Counted from the stretch's first letter, positions 12,300 to 24,870 are shown. The stretch is DNA of 64,000 bases from Nectonema munidae (GCA_030549495.1 JAUIRK010001041.1:930001-994000); one strand, 5' to 3'. Made by a program: numbers and translations. Notes: generated by a model not told the origin, from the letters alone.

Positions 12300-13355
12300 C
12301 ATTGCAAGAATTTTTGGCTAGAGGATCACGGTTATAGTTGAATTTTGAGGTAAATTCACTTTTTTGAATTAAACCCACTTGAATCCTTTATTGTAATCCG
12401 GAGTTTTCGCCCTTAAGGCACATTTTTCATTTAAAGTAATCAATAGTTAATAGGTTAATCATTCACTGAAACGATGGTAAATTAAAATTATTTTACAGAA
12501 TGCCCACTTGACTAATTTTATGCATTTTCATAAGGCTAAGTTTCGCAAGTTAATTTTGAAATAGTGAAAGATATTTACAAATAATTTTTCTTAGTTCCAT
12601 CCTTATCTAAAAAAAGTTTAAATCGTAATAATACTATTATGAAAAAGTAAATTAAATATTAAAATATTGATATTATTTATACAGTTAAATATTACTAACA
12701 AAAATTGCAAATAAAATTATTCGAAGAGTTAATTAGATGGGGTTAATATGCTCATGTTATTTAATATATTTTGATATAATTATGAAGAAAACAAACTTAC
12801 AATGTCATATAGATATTTATTTACTAAAATTTCATAAAATTGTATACAGTAAAGTGGCGATGATAAGTCGAAGTCTTGGAAACCCATCAAATTATTTTCA
12901 GTTAATCAAAGTTCGAGTTAAACAAAGTTGCAGTTTCATGTACTAATTTCGTAAGATAAATACTTTTTTCATCATATGACTAATCTGGCAAACTACCCAT
13001 TCTCCAATTATAGAGAGCAACAAACACTTAAAAAAAGTTATTTTGAATATACTATATTTGACATGAAAAATAGAACAAGAAAGAATATATACTGCATAAG
13101 ATAAATTACATATAGAAAGGGGGTCGACACCTCGATTTCCCCGCTTAAAAACAATAACAAATCATGTCGTAATAAATCAGAGCAATTTATTAGTGCTGCA
13201 AATGTTCTACAATTAAGTGAATCAATACATGCGTGATTGACACTTCCATTATTTTAACACTTGGTATTCAAAGCATCGGAAATATTTAGCAACACAATGC
13301 ACTGCATTTCACATATTGCATTGAAAATAAGTCCGAGTTTACCCATTTTTAAAAC
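12300..13355. other. Non-coding, nothing recognised
   Basis: AT-rich DNA between the repeat-protein gene and a small inverted-repeat element. It has only short chance frames. Confidence 0.35.
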
Positions 13356-13360
13356 GGTAT

Positions 13361-13497
13361 CTAGTCAAAATCCCTGCTACCAAAATCCCTGAAAACTGAA
13401 AAACCAGAACAGAAAACAAAATGCCTGCTATCAAAATGCCTGAAAATTAAGGTAGCAGTGACTTTGGAGATTTTAGTTTGGGGGATTTTGGCTAGGA
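13361..13497. mobile_element. Small inverted-repeat element, ACCAAAATCCC family
   Basis: The left part has TCAAAATCCCTGCTACC and ACCAAAATCCCTGAAAACT. The right part has the inverted counterpart (GGGGGATTTTGGCTAG). The phrases recur in the cleaner palindromic element at 46195-46282, so this is a diverged member of one MITE-like family. It is non-coding, and its exact ends and target duplication are not resolved. Confidence 0.5.
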
Positions 13498-13964
13498 AAC
13501 GTTCAAAACACACATGAATAACTTGCAATTCACCAAAATTTCGAGCTATCTGACTTTGAGTTAAGACAAAAATTTAACATGTGTGAGATACGGCTTGGAA
13601 TGGGACCGTGATTCGACATGAAGTTAAGCGAAATTTTGAGTTTACAGTATAATATACTTTTTTCAAAAAAATCTAGAATTTATTATTACATACAGACATC
13701 AAAAATAGCAAAGAAGCTGTATAGAATAGCAATTTATGGATAGAATACAAATTGAACAATGGAAAGTATATTTTTAACAGAATATTAGCGTATGAAATAA
13801 GTTTGCCAGCTAGAAATCGCTTGCATCTGGCCAGCATATTGAATAGCATAAAGGTAAGTATAATTAGTAATGTAGTTGGTTGGTTGGATATATCAAAGCA
13901 CTATCAGCCGTATATATGCTCGCATTATGCTTAAATCACAGTTTTTGTGAATTTGTTTTTAGAG

Positions 13965-14036
13965 TTGGGAGCCTTGGGGATCGAACCCCTGACCTTCAAC
14001 TGTTAAGCTGAGAGGTACACCCTAACAACCATTGAG
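13965..14036 (-). other. tRNA-like relic (pseudo-tRNA or SINE head)
   Basis: On the minus strand, GAGCCTC pairs with AAGGCTC at six of seven positions to form an acceptor stem. A D-arm-like TGGT...ACCT, a TCAGC/GTTGA stem and a GGGG/CCCC T-stem around TTCGAT follow. The B box GGTTCGATCCC is nearly canonical. The anticodon loop has only six bases (TTAACA) and the D stem is imperfect, so it is unlikely to be a working tRNA. Confidence 0.5.
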
Positions 14037-14044
14037 GCTCATAA

Positions 14045-15815
14045 TTAGTAATGTAATTAAAAAAAAGAAAATTTTAAATATGTAAATGTACATAGAGTGA
14101 AGAAATTATAAAAATAATTACAATTTAACTATATAATTATAATTAAATCATTCACTATATTTATCCTGAATGCGACATATAGCAAGAAGCCATACATTCT
14201 TTAAAATGAAAAGAAGAAAGGACACAGCAATATTGAACTGCATGGATAGAGAGTGAGATAATAAACTTATAAAATTAAGAAATGATTTATTCCAAAGTTT
14301 ACAAGTTAAAAACATTAAGCTTTTTTTTGTTGAAGTTAAAAGCTGTAAAAGTTCTATTAATTGTCTAGCTCTTTTTTTAGAAAATAAAAAAATGAAATAA
14401 AAAGGTCAGGAAATATTTTTACAAAATTTTGGTAGAATAAATCAAATTTCTTTCATAAATAGAGATTGATCAAGACTTTTTTGACAAAAGATATAAATTA
14501 GAAGATATTTATTCCAGGTTTTAACAAAAATAGCGTTAAATGTTTTCTTCAAAAAATTAGAAAAATTAATAAAGCCTTCATTTGCTGCATGTCTAAATAA
14601 AATCAAATGTAAAATGTATTTTAAAAATGGCGAAAATTTTGAAGTTTCTTCAAAGTAATGGGTATAGTTTAAGCTGTTATTTAGCATGACAAATAACACG
14701 CTACTGAAACTTCTCCAAAGTTTTGTAAATTTCTTTTCAAAACTTGGATTTTCAATTTTAAAGCTGAATAGTAGAAATTCATTTAACAACTAAGAAGATA
14801 AGTTTATGATTATTAAAACAAAATATAAAAAATAGAAGATACTTGATCAAAAAATACTTTCTGAAAATTTATTCGATTTCATATTTTTAAAGGTTCATTC
14901 AAATTTATACAAAAAATCCGCGTATAACTTTATCAAAATGATGAATATATATTTTTGCTGTTATTAAAACTATTGACTATATCAGAAGGAGGCAGAACAA
15001 AGTAAATCAATGGTTTCTTGAATAGTATCAAAACATTCTTAGGATAATAAACTTTTATTGTAAAATCTTTAATGTTTTCTATATAAATGCTTTAAATACA
15101 AATTAAATTTAATGAACACAGCCTAACTGATAACATTATTATAAAGCTGTCATCAGATAAGATATGTTTTAGTAGTTTTAAAAAATTAAATATTTTTAAA
15201 GAGCAATGTTTACCAGTTTTAATCTTTAAAATTTTAAATCAAATAAAACAAAAAAAAAGCAAATACCCAATATCACAAAAATAATAGAATGCAAAAAAGA
15301 TAATAAAAAAAAGTGGCTAAAATAGCTACTTTGAATAGTTACTGTAACAACCAACTCTACTATCCTTAGTAATTAAAATACTACTATTTTATTAGCTTTA
15401 TTGTAGTAAACTCTGCTTTAATATAATAAAATGTCCGTAATTTTGCATTATCCCGACCTCATATTTGTATTATTTGAATGAATCTTAATTCACTAATGGG
15501 GTTGGTTTTTAAGGACAAAGTATGAAAAAGAGGGACTTTCGATTTAGTACGGACCTTCTTAGAACTATTTAGCTCGATTTCTGTTAAATGCGATTAAAAA
15601 ATTTTCGGTTTTATCGAATATGTGCTAATTAAGGAGTTTTGTTCCAATTTCCTTTCTTATTTATTTAGAAATATTTGTCCTCTATTACAATATACTACAA
15701 CATATTTACAAATAATATTGAGGAATTTATTTCATTTCAAAAAATAACTAAATTAAAACTGTACCTTTAATGAAATATATTGTCAAACTGATGAGAATAT
15801 CCTTTATACTTTAAA
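14045..15815. other. Intergenic / possible first intron
   Basis: AT-rich. The first exon of the gene at 15.8 kb should lie here or farther upstream, because its visible coding exon starts at a splice acceptor and has no signal peptide. I could not find a convincing exon 1. A 115-codon minus-strand frame (14442-14789) is not supported by any motif. Confidence 0.35.
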
Positions 15816-15822
15816 TTTTTAG

Positions 15823-16338
15823 ATCTTATCCATCATGAAAATAACAGAAAGCGCGCAACCTTTAGAAGACCAATATCATCATAAAATTCATGATCCACGC
15901 AAATTTGTCTACAAAACAGTCAAAATAAAAGTGCCAAAATATATTAAAAAAGTTATTCACAAAGTTAGAGTTAAGCCTAAGCCCTATTACGTTCCAAAAT
16001 ATAAAACTAAGTTTAAGCTTATTCCAAAATATATCCACTATCCAAAGTACAAATTTTATCGTAAGCCAGTCATAAGATACGTTTCAAAACCTGTTCCTAT
16101 TGCATATAAAGTACAAAGGAAGAAGATTATTTATAAAACCAAGCCGATAATAAAGAAAAGATTAGTTCGAATTGAAAAACCAATCGTTAAATATTTGGTT
16201 GAAAAGATACTTGTTCCAAAACCTGAATATGTTAAACGCTTCATCAAGGTTTCTAAGCCTAAATTAAAAATTGTTTATCACAAAAAACCAATATATAAAA
16301 CTAGAGTAGTTTATAAACGAAAGTACTCCTCTAAATAA
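15823..16338 (+). CDS. Lys/Tyr/Pro-rich repeat protein 2 (last exon)
   Basis: The frame is open from an acceptor-like TTTTTAG (ending 15822) to the TAA stop; the first ATG inside it is at 15835. The 167 residues from that ATG contain 43 lysines and many Tyr, Val, Ile and Pro, in runs such as VPKYIKKVIHKVRVKPKPYY and FRKP/YRKP-like units. It is very basic throughout. The stretch KVPKYI..V..KV..KPKP.Y.P can be laid over the third gene (26.4 kb), and more loosely over the first, so these are paralogs. The visible exon lacks a signal peptide, which was probably encoded by an exon I could not locate. No enzymatic motif is present. A structural, extracellular role is inferred from the relatives. 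Confidence 0.7.
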   Translation: MLSIMKITESAQPLEDQYHHKIHDPRKFVYKTVKIKVPKYIKKVIHKVRVKPKPYYVPKYKTKFKLIPKYIHYPKYKFYRKPVIRYVSKPVPIAYKVQRKKIIYKTKPIIKKRLVRIEKPIVKYLVEKILVPKPEYVKRFIKVSKPKLKIVYHKKPIYKTRVVYKRKYSSK

Positions 16339-16486
16339 TTGAAGAATTGATGAATTTCAATATTTATAGATGCAAAGACAATTAAATTAATGTTAAATTA
16401 AATTAAAGTAATGTTATCAATTAAAATTTATACATATATTCATTTTTATAATTTTTTAAATATTATATTTCTTCATTTTATAGTCT

Positions 16487-16492
16487 AATAAA
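16487..16492 (+). terminator. Polyadenylation signal, repeat protein 2
   Basis: AATAAA lies about 150 bp after the stop, with another AATAAA a few bases downstream. Confidence 0.5.
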
Positions 16493-16509
16493 GTTTCTAA
16501 ATAAAATTT

Positions 16510-17615
16510 TAGTTTTACATCTGTTTACTTCAACCTTAAATCTTTGTTATGGTTCACATTTCGCTTAACAGTTCAAGATTAGTAGTTGGATCTCAAAAGC
16601 TCTCATCTAAAATTAAAATGACAAATAACTGTGATACATAACTGCGAGCATATTAGGGCTAGGAGTCGAGCAAAAATTCTCGAGCTTTACTGGAGTATAT
16701 AATATTTCAAAAACTCAAACTCGAACAAAATAACTCGACTAAAAATGTTATGGAGGAAACAATATTTAAACTAAAGGATTGATTAATTACAAGACATACT
16801 AGCAATGAAGTGGTGGGATGAGGAATTACTTTTTTTCCGAATTGTATTACAAAAAAGTTTCATATTTCGTATATGTTTAAAATTTAAATAAACCATAAAC
16901 CATTTTAAACTGAAAGGAAGAAATTTGATTAAATATCTGAATATGTCACTGATAAACTTTCCCACTTCAAAGTGAATCTTAATATCAAACATTTGCTTCA
17001 AAAGAGACTAAAACTGTGATTAAAGCAGAAAGAGCAATTTTAATACTCTGGCTTGTTTATAACTAACGTTTGTTTTTCCTTGCTTTTTAAACATTACAAG
17101 CTAATTTTCTTCATAAATATTCTAAGAGACAACATTAAAAATAAATATAAACATACTTTGAATTTATCCTTTAGTTTAGACAGAATAACCTACAAAATAT
17201 ATCTAACCGATTCGTTTACTTAATTTATAAACATAAAATAGCATACATATGTTTAATTGACTAAAACTAAACTAATAAAGTATTTTTTGTTGGCAAGGTA
17301 TCAATATCGGTTATGGGTGTATTTTCAACTTAACAGTTGATGTTCAGAGCGCCAGCGGTTCTATCTGCACGCCTCCAAACTCTTAAATTAGAATTAAAAA
17401 AAACTATAATTAACCATCATCAAACATTATGCCAGAATATAGCCTAACGGCTGAAAGCGCCATGATAAACACACAACAATAACTTATTTGATTATATAAA
17501 TAAATATTATATACTAAGAATTTTCATAAAAATACAGATTTTGATAATTTGATATAAAATATCTTTTTTAACAACTCTAAATAAAAAATTTAGTAAATGA
17601 AAGAAACAATTTTTC
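16510..17615. other. Intergenic, nothing firm
   Basis: AT-rich. A phrase near 17297-17335 (AAGGTATC... GTGTATTTTCAAC) vaguely resembles the 3' part of the SINE at 145-292, but too little matches to call a copy. Confidence 0.3.
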
Positions 17616-17624
17616 CTAATAGGT
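17616..17624. repeat. LINE target-site duplication, 3' side
   Basis: CTAATAGGT is identical to 20413-20421 on the other side of the LINE. Confidence 0.7.
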
Positions 17625-20412
17625 AAGGTAGGTAGGTAGGAGATAACTAAGCACTTTCCAACGTTGGTTGATATGCTTGCATCAATTGCTAACTTGGGGA
17701 TTTGTAAGGATGGGTAGTAAGGATCTAAAGTAGAAATAAGAAAGCTTGGTGAGGTGAAAGAGTATAAATTAGGTTGCCTGTGTATGATTATGCAAGGTGT
17801 TTAATAAGGGTGGAGTTAAGTGTTGATGGGTAGAGAGTAATGGTTCTATTATATTAAGGAAAAGAAAAATGTGGTGAATGATTTTGGGGTATGGTAAGAA
17901 TTTTAGTAGAGAGGAGGGAAGATCTTTAAAATATAAATGTGTTTTTTCAATGAGTTTGGTTCGTTCTGATGAGAATATTGGGCAATAGAGGATAATGTGA
18001 ATTGGAGTTTCGATATGAGGGCAGCCGAATCTGCAAAAAGGGTTAGAGTGCAAATTAAAATTGTAGAAGTAAGCGTAATACGGGCAATGTGAGGTGAACC
18101 ATCTTATAATGTTGCGAGGAAGAGTAATGTTTTTATTTAGTGCAAATTGGAATAAGGGGGTAGGTATGTTGTTTGAGTAAAACCATTCGTTTGTAGTTGA
18201 GATATTTATGGATGTTTCAAAAGTGGATAGAGGGAGGGCGTGGGTTAAGAAATGTTGTGATGTTATGGATTTACATAAGAGATCTACTAAAAAAATTTCA
18301 AAGGAGGAGGAATAGGCGGGGCACCAGAAAAGTTTAATTGAGAAATGGTTGTAAAGTTGATTAATTTCTTGGCTAGGTTTAGTGTTGAAAGGGGAATTTT
18401 TCTGTTAAGTTGTAGGTCTTTTATTATGTTTTGTGAGTCTGTGAAAAAGATTATGTGATTGAATTTGGATGTAAAGAAGGTTAGGTTATCAATGATGTGG
18501 TTGCATGATGTTAGGAGTGCTAGGGCTTCAGTTTCGTATGCGGAGGTGTTATTGTGTGTCTGCATTTGTTGTGTGAAGAAAGGAGTGCTAGTATTGTGAT
18601 TAAAAAAAGCGCATGCAGCGGTTGCTTTGTTGCGTGATTTTGAACCGTCGGTAAAAATTGAGAGTTGGTGGTGCGCATTTGAGTTGCGTTGGTGTTTTAT
18701 GGAGTTGAGTGCTAAGAATTTGTGGTGGCATATATGAGTTGAGTATGGGGTCGATTTCGATGGGTGAATTAGGGAGATTTGGGTGTAGGTGTGGTAAAAC
18801 TTGGTAGTGAGTAAGTTGTGGCATATATTGTTCAAGAAGGGAATTGAAAAAGGTGAGCGAAGGCGAGGTGTGAGTTGAGTAAAGGTTCGTGAAGTTATGT
18901 GGAGCTGGTGTAGAGTGGAAGGTAGTAAGATATTTTTTAATTATGTTTTTCTTAAGGTTAGAAGTTCAAGTTTTGCTGTAGAAGTAGTGTGAAAGGCGTT
19001 TGTAAGCAAAGACGGTGTATTTTGTTGAGATGGGTTAGTGAGTTTTGGAATTTGAGTGAGCTTCCCCAGGCAAGTGAGCCATATTGTATGACTGGAAGTA
19101 TGATAGATTTGTAGATGTACTTTGAGATTTTTGGATGAAGACCCCACTTATATGAGATATCTTTTCTTAGAAATAATAGGGTTGGTGAGAGTTTTGTGTA
19201 TATGTTTTTGAGGTGGAGTGTAAATTTTAGATTAGATTGAAATGTGACGCCTAGATATTTTATGTGTGATTCAGGAGTGAGTGATGTTGATATGTTTAGT
19301 TTCAGTGGTAGTGGAGTTATTCTTTTTCGTGTGAAGTGTATAAGTTTTAGTTTGTTTGAGTTGAAGGAGACTTTGTAGTTGGTGGCCATTGTTTGTATTT
19401 GTGTGATTAGATTAGCAGTTCGATTGATGTTGTTTAGTTGTAGTGTGTTTGAGAAGGTGAATAAGATGTCATCAGAGTAGCATTGGGCAAAGTCGGATTT
19501 TGAGTTGATAAAATTAAGAATGGGGTTGATGAGGCTAGCCATAGGATATCTGATAGGCTACCCCCTTGCGGAGTGGAGAGAGTTAGTTTCTGAATGTATG
19601 TATTGTTGTTATGTAGTAGGATGAGAATGCGCTTTTGAAGGTAGTTGTTTATGAATTTGATTATGTATGTAGGGTATTTTTTGTCGATGAGATTGTTGAT
19701 GATTGCAGGGTGCCATGCTGCGTTGAAAGCATTTTCGATATCAAGAAATGTGGTTGTTGCGATATTTTGGTTATTTATTGTTTTTTCTAGGTAAAGGGTT
19801 GAGATAGGGCCATTTCTGTGCTTTTATTTGGTAAATATGGGAATTGATTCGGGTGTATGAGGTTATTTTTGAGGATGTAGTGGATCATGCGTTTTCGTAG
19901 AATTTTTTCAAGGATTTTGCCTAGGGTTGGTAATAGAGAAATTGGTCGCCAGTTTTTGATTGAATTGTGGTTTCGATTAGGTTTGGGGATTAGCACTAGT
20001 TTACATATTTTCCAAATATTTGGGAAATAGCTTAGTCTGAGGCAGGCGTTAAATATGTTGAGGAGATGAGGGTGTAGTATGTGGTAGGCTTTCTTCACGT
20101 GTTTAATAGAGATGAAGCCAAAGCTGCTAGATTTGGTTTTCATGGAATCAATGGTTTTGTTTAGCTCTTTGATTATAATTTCTGGGTCTGAGTTAATGGA
20201 GTTATTTAGTAAGTATGTTTTGTTTCCATTCTAATAAGTGTATGGGTAATATTGTCCGTTTCATTAGTGTCGGCGGGAAATAGGGTGTTAAGTGAAGGGT
20301 GGTTGATAAATATTGAACCTTGATTATTGAAAGAAGATTAGAGAGTGATGCTGTATGTTTTTTGTGTATAAGTTTGTTGATGATTGACCATGGGTTTGTT
20401 GGAGTTTGATTA
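17625..20412 (-). mobile_element. 5'-truncated LINE with RNase H
   Basis: This is a non-LTR retrotransposon on the minus strand. From its 5' side it has reverse-transcriptase fingers (LVLIPKP, NWRPISLLPTLGKILEKIL at about 19.9-20.0 kb), the palm A box FLDIENAFNAAWH (about 19.7 kb), TPQGGSLSD and the catalytic CYSDD (about 19.49 kb), a thumb (IKYLGVTFQSNLKF), then RNase H (FTDGS... E...TDSQ, about 18.65-18.43 kb), and a C-terminal CCHC motif CRFGCPHIETPIHIILYC near 18.0 kb. RNase H after RT points to the I/Ingi/LOA group. The coding frame is broken several times, and the endonuclease end is missing. CTAATAGGT at 17616-17624 and 20413-20421 is a 9-bp target duplication. The 3' end has a short (CTAC)n tract and no poly(A). 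Confidence 0.85.
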
Positions 20413-20421
20413 CTAATAGGT
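20413..20421. repeat. LINE target-site duplication, 5' side
   Basis: CTAATAGGT matches 17616-17624. It lies where LINE-like coding sequence gives way to AT-rich flank. Confidence 0.7.
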
Positions 20422-20553
20422 TTTTTTTAACTTGAAATAATAACGAAATAACAAATTAAACTTAAGAAAAATGAGTTAAATTTTACAAATTTATGTAAAG
20501 CTACAACTATTTTAAAGACAAAATGAAATATTCATCTCCCTTGTATTCTTCAG

Positions 20554-20739
20554 ATGAAAGATTTATGCATAAGTAAAGTTATGGATGACAAGATGTTGGA
20601 ATTGACTGTAGACAAACGTACCGTGTTTTCACTGAAAAGAGAACACGTGAATGATCATGGAAAAGTTACATCAAGTACCAGTGTGTTTTTATTGTTTTAC
20701 TGGCGATCAAAAATATTATCTAGTTTGATAAGCTATTGA
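20554..20739 (+). other. Candidate exon or short ORF, unidentified
   Basis: A frame of 61 codons begins right after an acceptor-like CTTGTATTCTTCAG. Its first half has balanced composition (KVMDDKMLELTVDKRTVFSL). No family is recognised and no clear donor or partner exon is visible. It may be chance. Confidence 0.2.
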
Positions 20740-20759
20740 GTTTATCATCAAAGATGCAT

Positions 20760-22027
20760 ACACACTAACAAAAAATTGATTAAATAAAGAATATCAATAA
20801 AAACTAAGTTTAAGAAAAATTAGCTTATTTACTTTCTACTATTTGATTTCGAGCTGCAATCAGATCATTTTGTAATATTTCAAAATAAATGGAAAATCTA
20901 AATGACATATTCAAACAATATTATATCTTTAAATAATAAAGGAATTATAAGCTAAAATATAGGAAAAAAGAACTCACCTACATTTTAAATCAATTAGAAA
21001 TTTATGTTACTATAACTGGGTCCGAAGTCCTTCGTAAAATACTTCTTTTTCAGGCTATATACTGGTTAAGTAAGTCATATAATGATGTCGAAAGTTTGAC
21101 AATTGAAAAAGGTTTTGCACGTTCTGGCTTCAATTTTGAACAAAACGAATTAAATTCCTCAAAAGAAAATAAAAAATAATAATAATTTTGTTGATGTACC
21201 AGCTCCAATATTTACCATTTCTAATGATTTATCATGATTATACAGAACTTCATCAAATTGAGAAAAATTTATCTACTGCTGAACACCTAATAGATTGAAA
21301 CCAATCTGCTCAAAAACTCCCTCCTTTTGATAGCGTTAAAAGACTTGCTCAGTTAAGCATTACAATATTTTGGAAAATTAAAAAGATTTACTTCACATCA
21401 TGGTAATGTCTCTTACTTGAGCAAAGTTATAGACTTTGTAAATTTGACAGCTACAATTCGTGTAAAAAAATGAGACAGTCTTTTATTAACGATTACTACT
21501 TATCTAAATAATAAGCTTAAAGTAGATATATTTTTTCTTTATTATAAATTATTATTTAATTAAACAAAAAAACAAACTCCTAAAAAATCATTTCCATGTA
21601 TTTTAATTTTCAAATTGGGACAAATAAGGAAGCTACCTGTTCAAGCGATTCACTTCCTTAAGCAATCCACTTTAAATTAGCCCTGAGACTGGCTTGCTTA
21701 ACAATTTAGACTATATCTATAAAATATAGAAAAAAACTACACTTATTTATAAAAAGTATATACAATATAACCATTATTTTATAATGTCAACTATAAAACT
21801 GTTATTTACCTAGTTGGTCTTTTAAGGTGTTTCACACTTTAGTTCTAGTTTCTTCTTTTAAGATATTCTTTTCGCTAAAATATTTATTATAATTGTTTTT
21901 AAACTTATATTATAATTATTAATTATATTCTTTTACATTGTACATTTGTATCATATTGTATTTTACATTGTTGCATAATCTTATCATTGGGTTAGCTTCG
22001 CTTATAATATCCTCATCGATACGAAAT
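20760..22027. other. AT-rich intergenic
   Basis: No supportable gene or element. Confidence 0.35.
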
Positions 22028-22120
22028 CAGTGGCGTATTCAAAAAATTTAGGGGAGGGGAGAGTACTTAACACAATCCTAAATACACGAGATCCTTCTTT
22101 CAGGATTTAAAAAATGGCCA
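22028..22120 (+). mobile_element. hAT-like end fragment
   Basis: CAGTGGCGTATTCAAAAAAT resembles the left ends at 42944 and 46529 (CAGTGGCGTAKCC). The matching right end is not seen. Confidence 0.35.
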
Positions 22121-22129
22121 TAAATTTTG

Positions 22130-23070
22130 GCTTTTTTGTCTACACACTGGGATGAATGCATATCACGGCAAAGTGTAAACTTTTTGCGCTAAGCCATTTT
22201 AGTTTCAATAGGGAAAGTTTTTTCAATTCACTTGCCCCATCTAGATAAAAAAAATTGAAGCTCTTATTTAATGTAATTGTTTTCCATTATTAAAGTTTTT
22301 GAATATCCCTAGAATACTTGAGATTATTCGCTTGAGATATATTATACATATGATACAATATGGATTGGGTAGTAAGATATATAAAATGATTAGATATAAA
22401 CAACGCTTATAAAAACCAGTTAGTTCTCATTAAAAAATCGATTATATCTTAAGTTTATAATATGCATAATTATATAAAATATTTTTTAACAAATATCATG
22501 TTGTACATAATTGCTTCAAAATATTGATATTTTTGATTCCATTAGAATTTTTGACACCTCAATTTTGGCATTTTTATTTAATAATCTTTCAAATCCAATT
22601 ATTTTAATCCTGCTTTGAAAAATCTCAATAACTTTTTTTTGTTAGAAAAATATACAATAAAAACTGTTAACGCATAAATCGATAAGCTTTATACAGACCG
22701 GATATATGTGATATAGGATAATTGTATGGTTTTTCTCGAATCAAACACCGATATTTGTTATGGTCTAAATTAAGAGCAGTGTAGGATCAATCTGAGAGCA
22801 CGCGTCTTTCTACCTTCTTCTTAAGTTTAGAGCACATCAATGTATTGTTTAATCAATTGAAGTTTACTTTTTTGGAAAATGAGTTGTACTTCACATCCGT
22901 AAGAAGATATGTGTTAATATTACTTTTAAAATAAGAGTAAAATTCTAGTTAAATATTTATAAAGAGTTAATTTTAGAGAAAAATGTTATTAACCCATATC
23001 ACCCCAAAGAAAGCAGACGAGATTAAGTAATTTAAATAAATCAAGATATCTTCTGCGTTAGTTTAAACTG
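22130..23070. other. AT-rich intergenic
   Basis: No supportable gene or element. Confidence 0.35.
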
Positions 23071-23079
23071 ACGATGGGA

Positions 23080-24870
23080 TGATCTTTAGATTTGACTTGG
23101 TTATGAATATCTTCAATGTAGGACCATTGAGTGTTTATACAATTAAAAAAAAGATATCTCTAAAGATGGATGTTTTGTTACAGAAAAAAAGTAATTGTTT
23201 AAGGTCTTATATTCAATCGCATTCAAAACGGCATCGATTATCCGAGCATTTACCGATTAGGTATAAAAAAGTTTTACATGTGCAACAATCCAAAAGCCAT
23301 CTTAGAACATTGGGTGAAAGGGTGTATAATTTGAGTTATTTGAATGCGTTTTTGAGCTTTGTAATGCTGTTGAGAAAATTTTTTTTGGAGTATTTACTAT
23401 TGTGCCATTCTTGTAACCAGAAATCCTGATTCTTCCTTTTAACTATCTTCTTAAGTGAAGCCACATATAGTTTGATATGATATGATGAAGCACATCATAT
23501 TAGTTTGAGGTTGCTAATTTAGTGTATTCTTAGCAAGTTTATAAATAAATTCATTTCTAAGAATATTTGAGTGTCATCGACACCACACATTTCTTATATA
23601 AAAAGTGTTGCTCAATTTAGAATAAAGATATAAAATAGATTGGATAGAGTAAGAATCGGATTTATTACGTATTGCTTCAATTAAGGAAATAGAGTCGGTA
23701 AAAAAGAGGATTAGAAAAAATTGGGAAAAACTAAGAGTTTTATGAAAGATAATTTAATGCACTCAAAAGGGTATTACACTCTGCTAAATAAGATGTAGAA
23801 AATTTACTACTTAGCTTTATAAAATAATAGTTTGGAATATTTCAGATGAAAAGGGGCAAAAGACACAGCTGATGAAGAGATAATAGAATCAAAAGAGCAT
23901 TTGATGAATGAATAACTTTATGGCTAAAGGAAAATGCTTTGGATTTTGTGTAGCAAATTTTAGTTCGAATTGAGAGGCTAGTTAGAATAGGATCAACAAT
24001 TTTACAAAATGGTTCGAAGTACCAGTTAGATGAAAAATAGGTGCTGAAGTACTTATGGAATAGTTGTTTAAAATTGTCAAAATTCGAGAAAATTTTTTCT
24101 GGATAGAAAGAAAGACAAAAACTAATATAGTTGGAGTCCTTAAAAGTAAATAATAGTTTTTTGGATAATATTAATTTTTCAATATAAAAATTTTGAGGTG
24201 GAATTAAAGATGAAATCGAAAGGAGAGTATTTGGAGTTGAACGAATACATTTCAAAACGTGTCTCAGAATCGTGTAAAAGAAAAAAAGCTTGTCAAATAT
24301 TTCTTGTAATTAAAAATCAACACCATAAGGCAATTCTGAGTGTAAAAGCTGAAATAATCACGTTGATGAGTAATGTTTTTGAAAAAATGTAGTAATTGGG
24401 CCACTTAAAGTTTTTGATACTTTTTATTCTAAAAAAAGTTGATAACATTTAATAAACTTTCTTGGAAGTGAGTCCACCAGTTTAATTTGGGTGTGAATAT
24501 GATCCCGAGGTACTTTCATGTTGAAGTTAGGTAGTGTTGGTTATTAAAATATAAATCAGGACACCTAAAAGATTTTTTTGAGAAATTAACAAGAGAAAAT
24601 TTGTCATCATTTAATGAGAGATTTGGTAGAGTAGCAAACTGTTGTGTTTTGTTTGATATTTTATCAAGTTGCAAAAGGTTATGCGTATCTTTTCCTCTAA
24701 CACCGATCACTAGATCGTCCGAAAAACCTTCAAAAAACAGCCCTGGCTATATAAAAAATCGAGTAAAGGATCGATGAATATTAAAAATAAAAAAGCAGCC
24801 AACACAATCATATTTTTTGAAAATTGGGTTGATTCTTTAAAATAAATTTTCGTCCAAACAAAATAATATG
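23080..24870 (-). mobile_element. Older, related LINE copy
   Basis: This decayed non-LTR retrotransposon lies on the minus strand. Near 24.70 kb it encodes GFSDDLVIGVRG, an RT catalytic box with F-x-D-D. Near 23.7 kb it encodes an RNase H remnant ending FTDSISLIEAI. Near 23.2 kb it encodes a segment parallel to the other LINE (LSPNVLRWL / LPRNIIRWF, then CRFEC / CRFGC). The order and spacing match the LINE at 17.6-20.4 kb, but the sequences are well diverged, so this is a separate, older family member with many frameshifts and stops. Confidence 0.65.

Noticed and set aside
14442-14789. 115-codon minus-strand frame
   Set aside because: Phe/Lys/Asn-rich composition expected by chance in AT-rich DNA; no motif, splice sites or signal peptide.
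17297-17470. Possible third SINE copy
   Set aside because: Only about 30 bp resemble the SINE 3' part, with no tRNA-like head.
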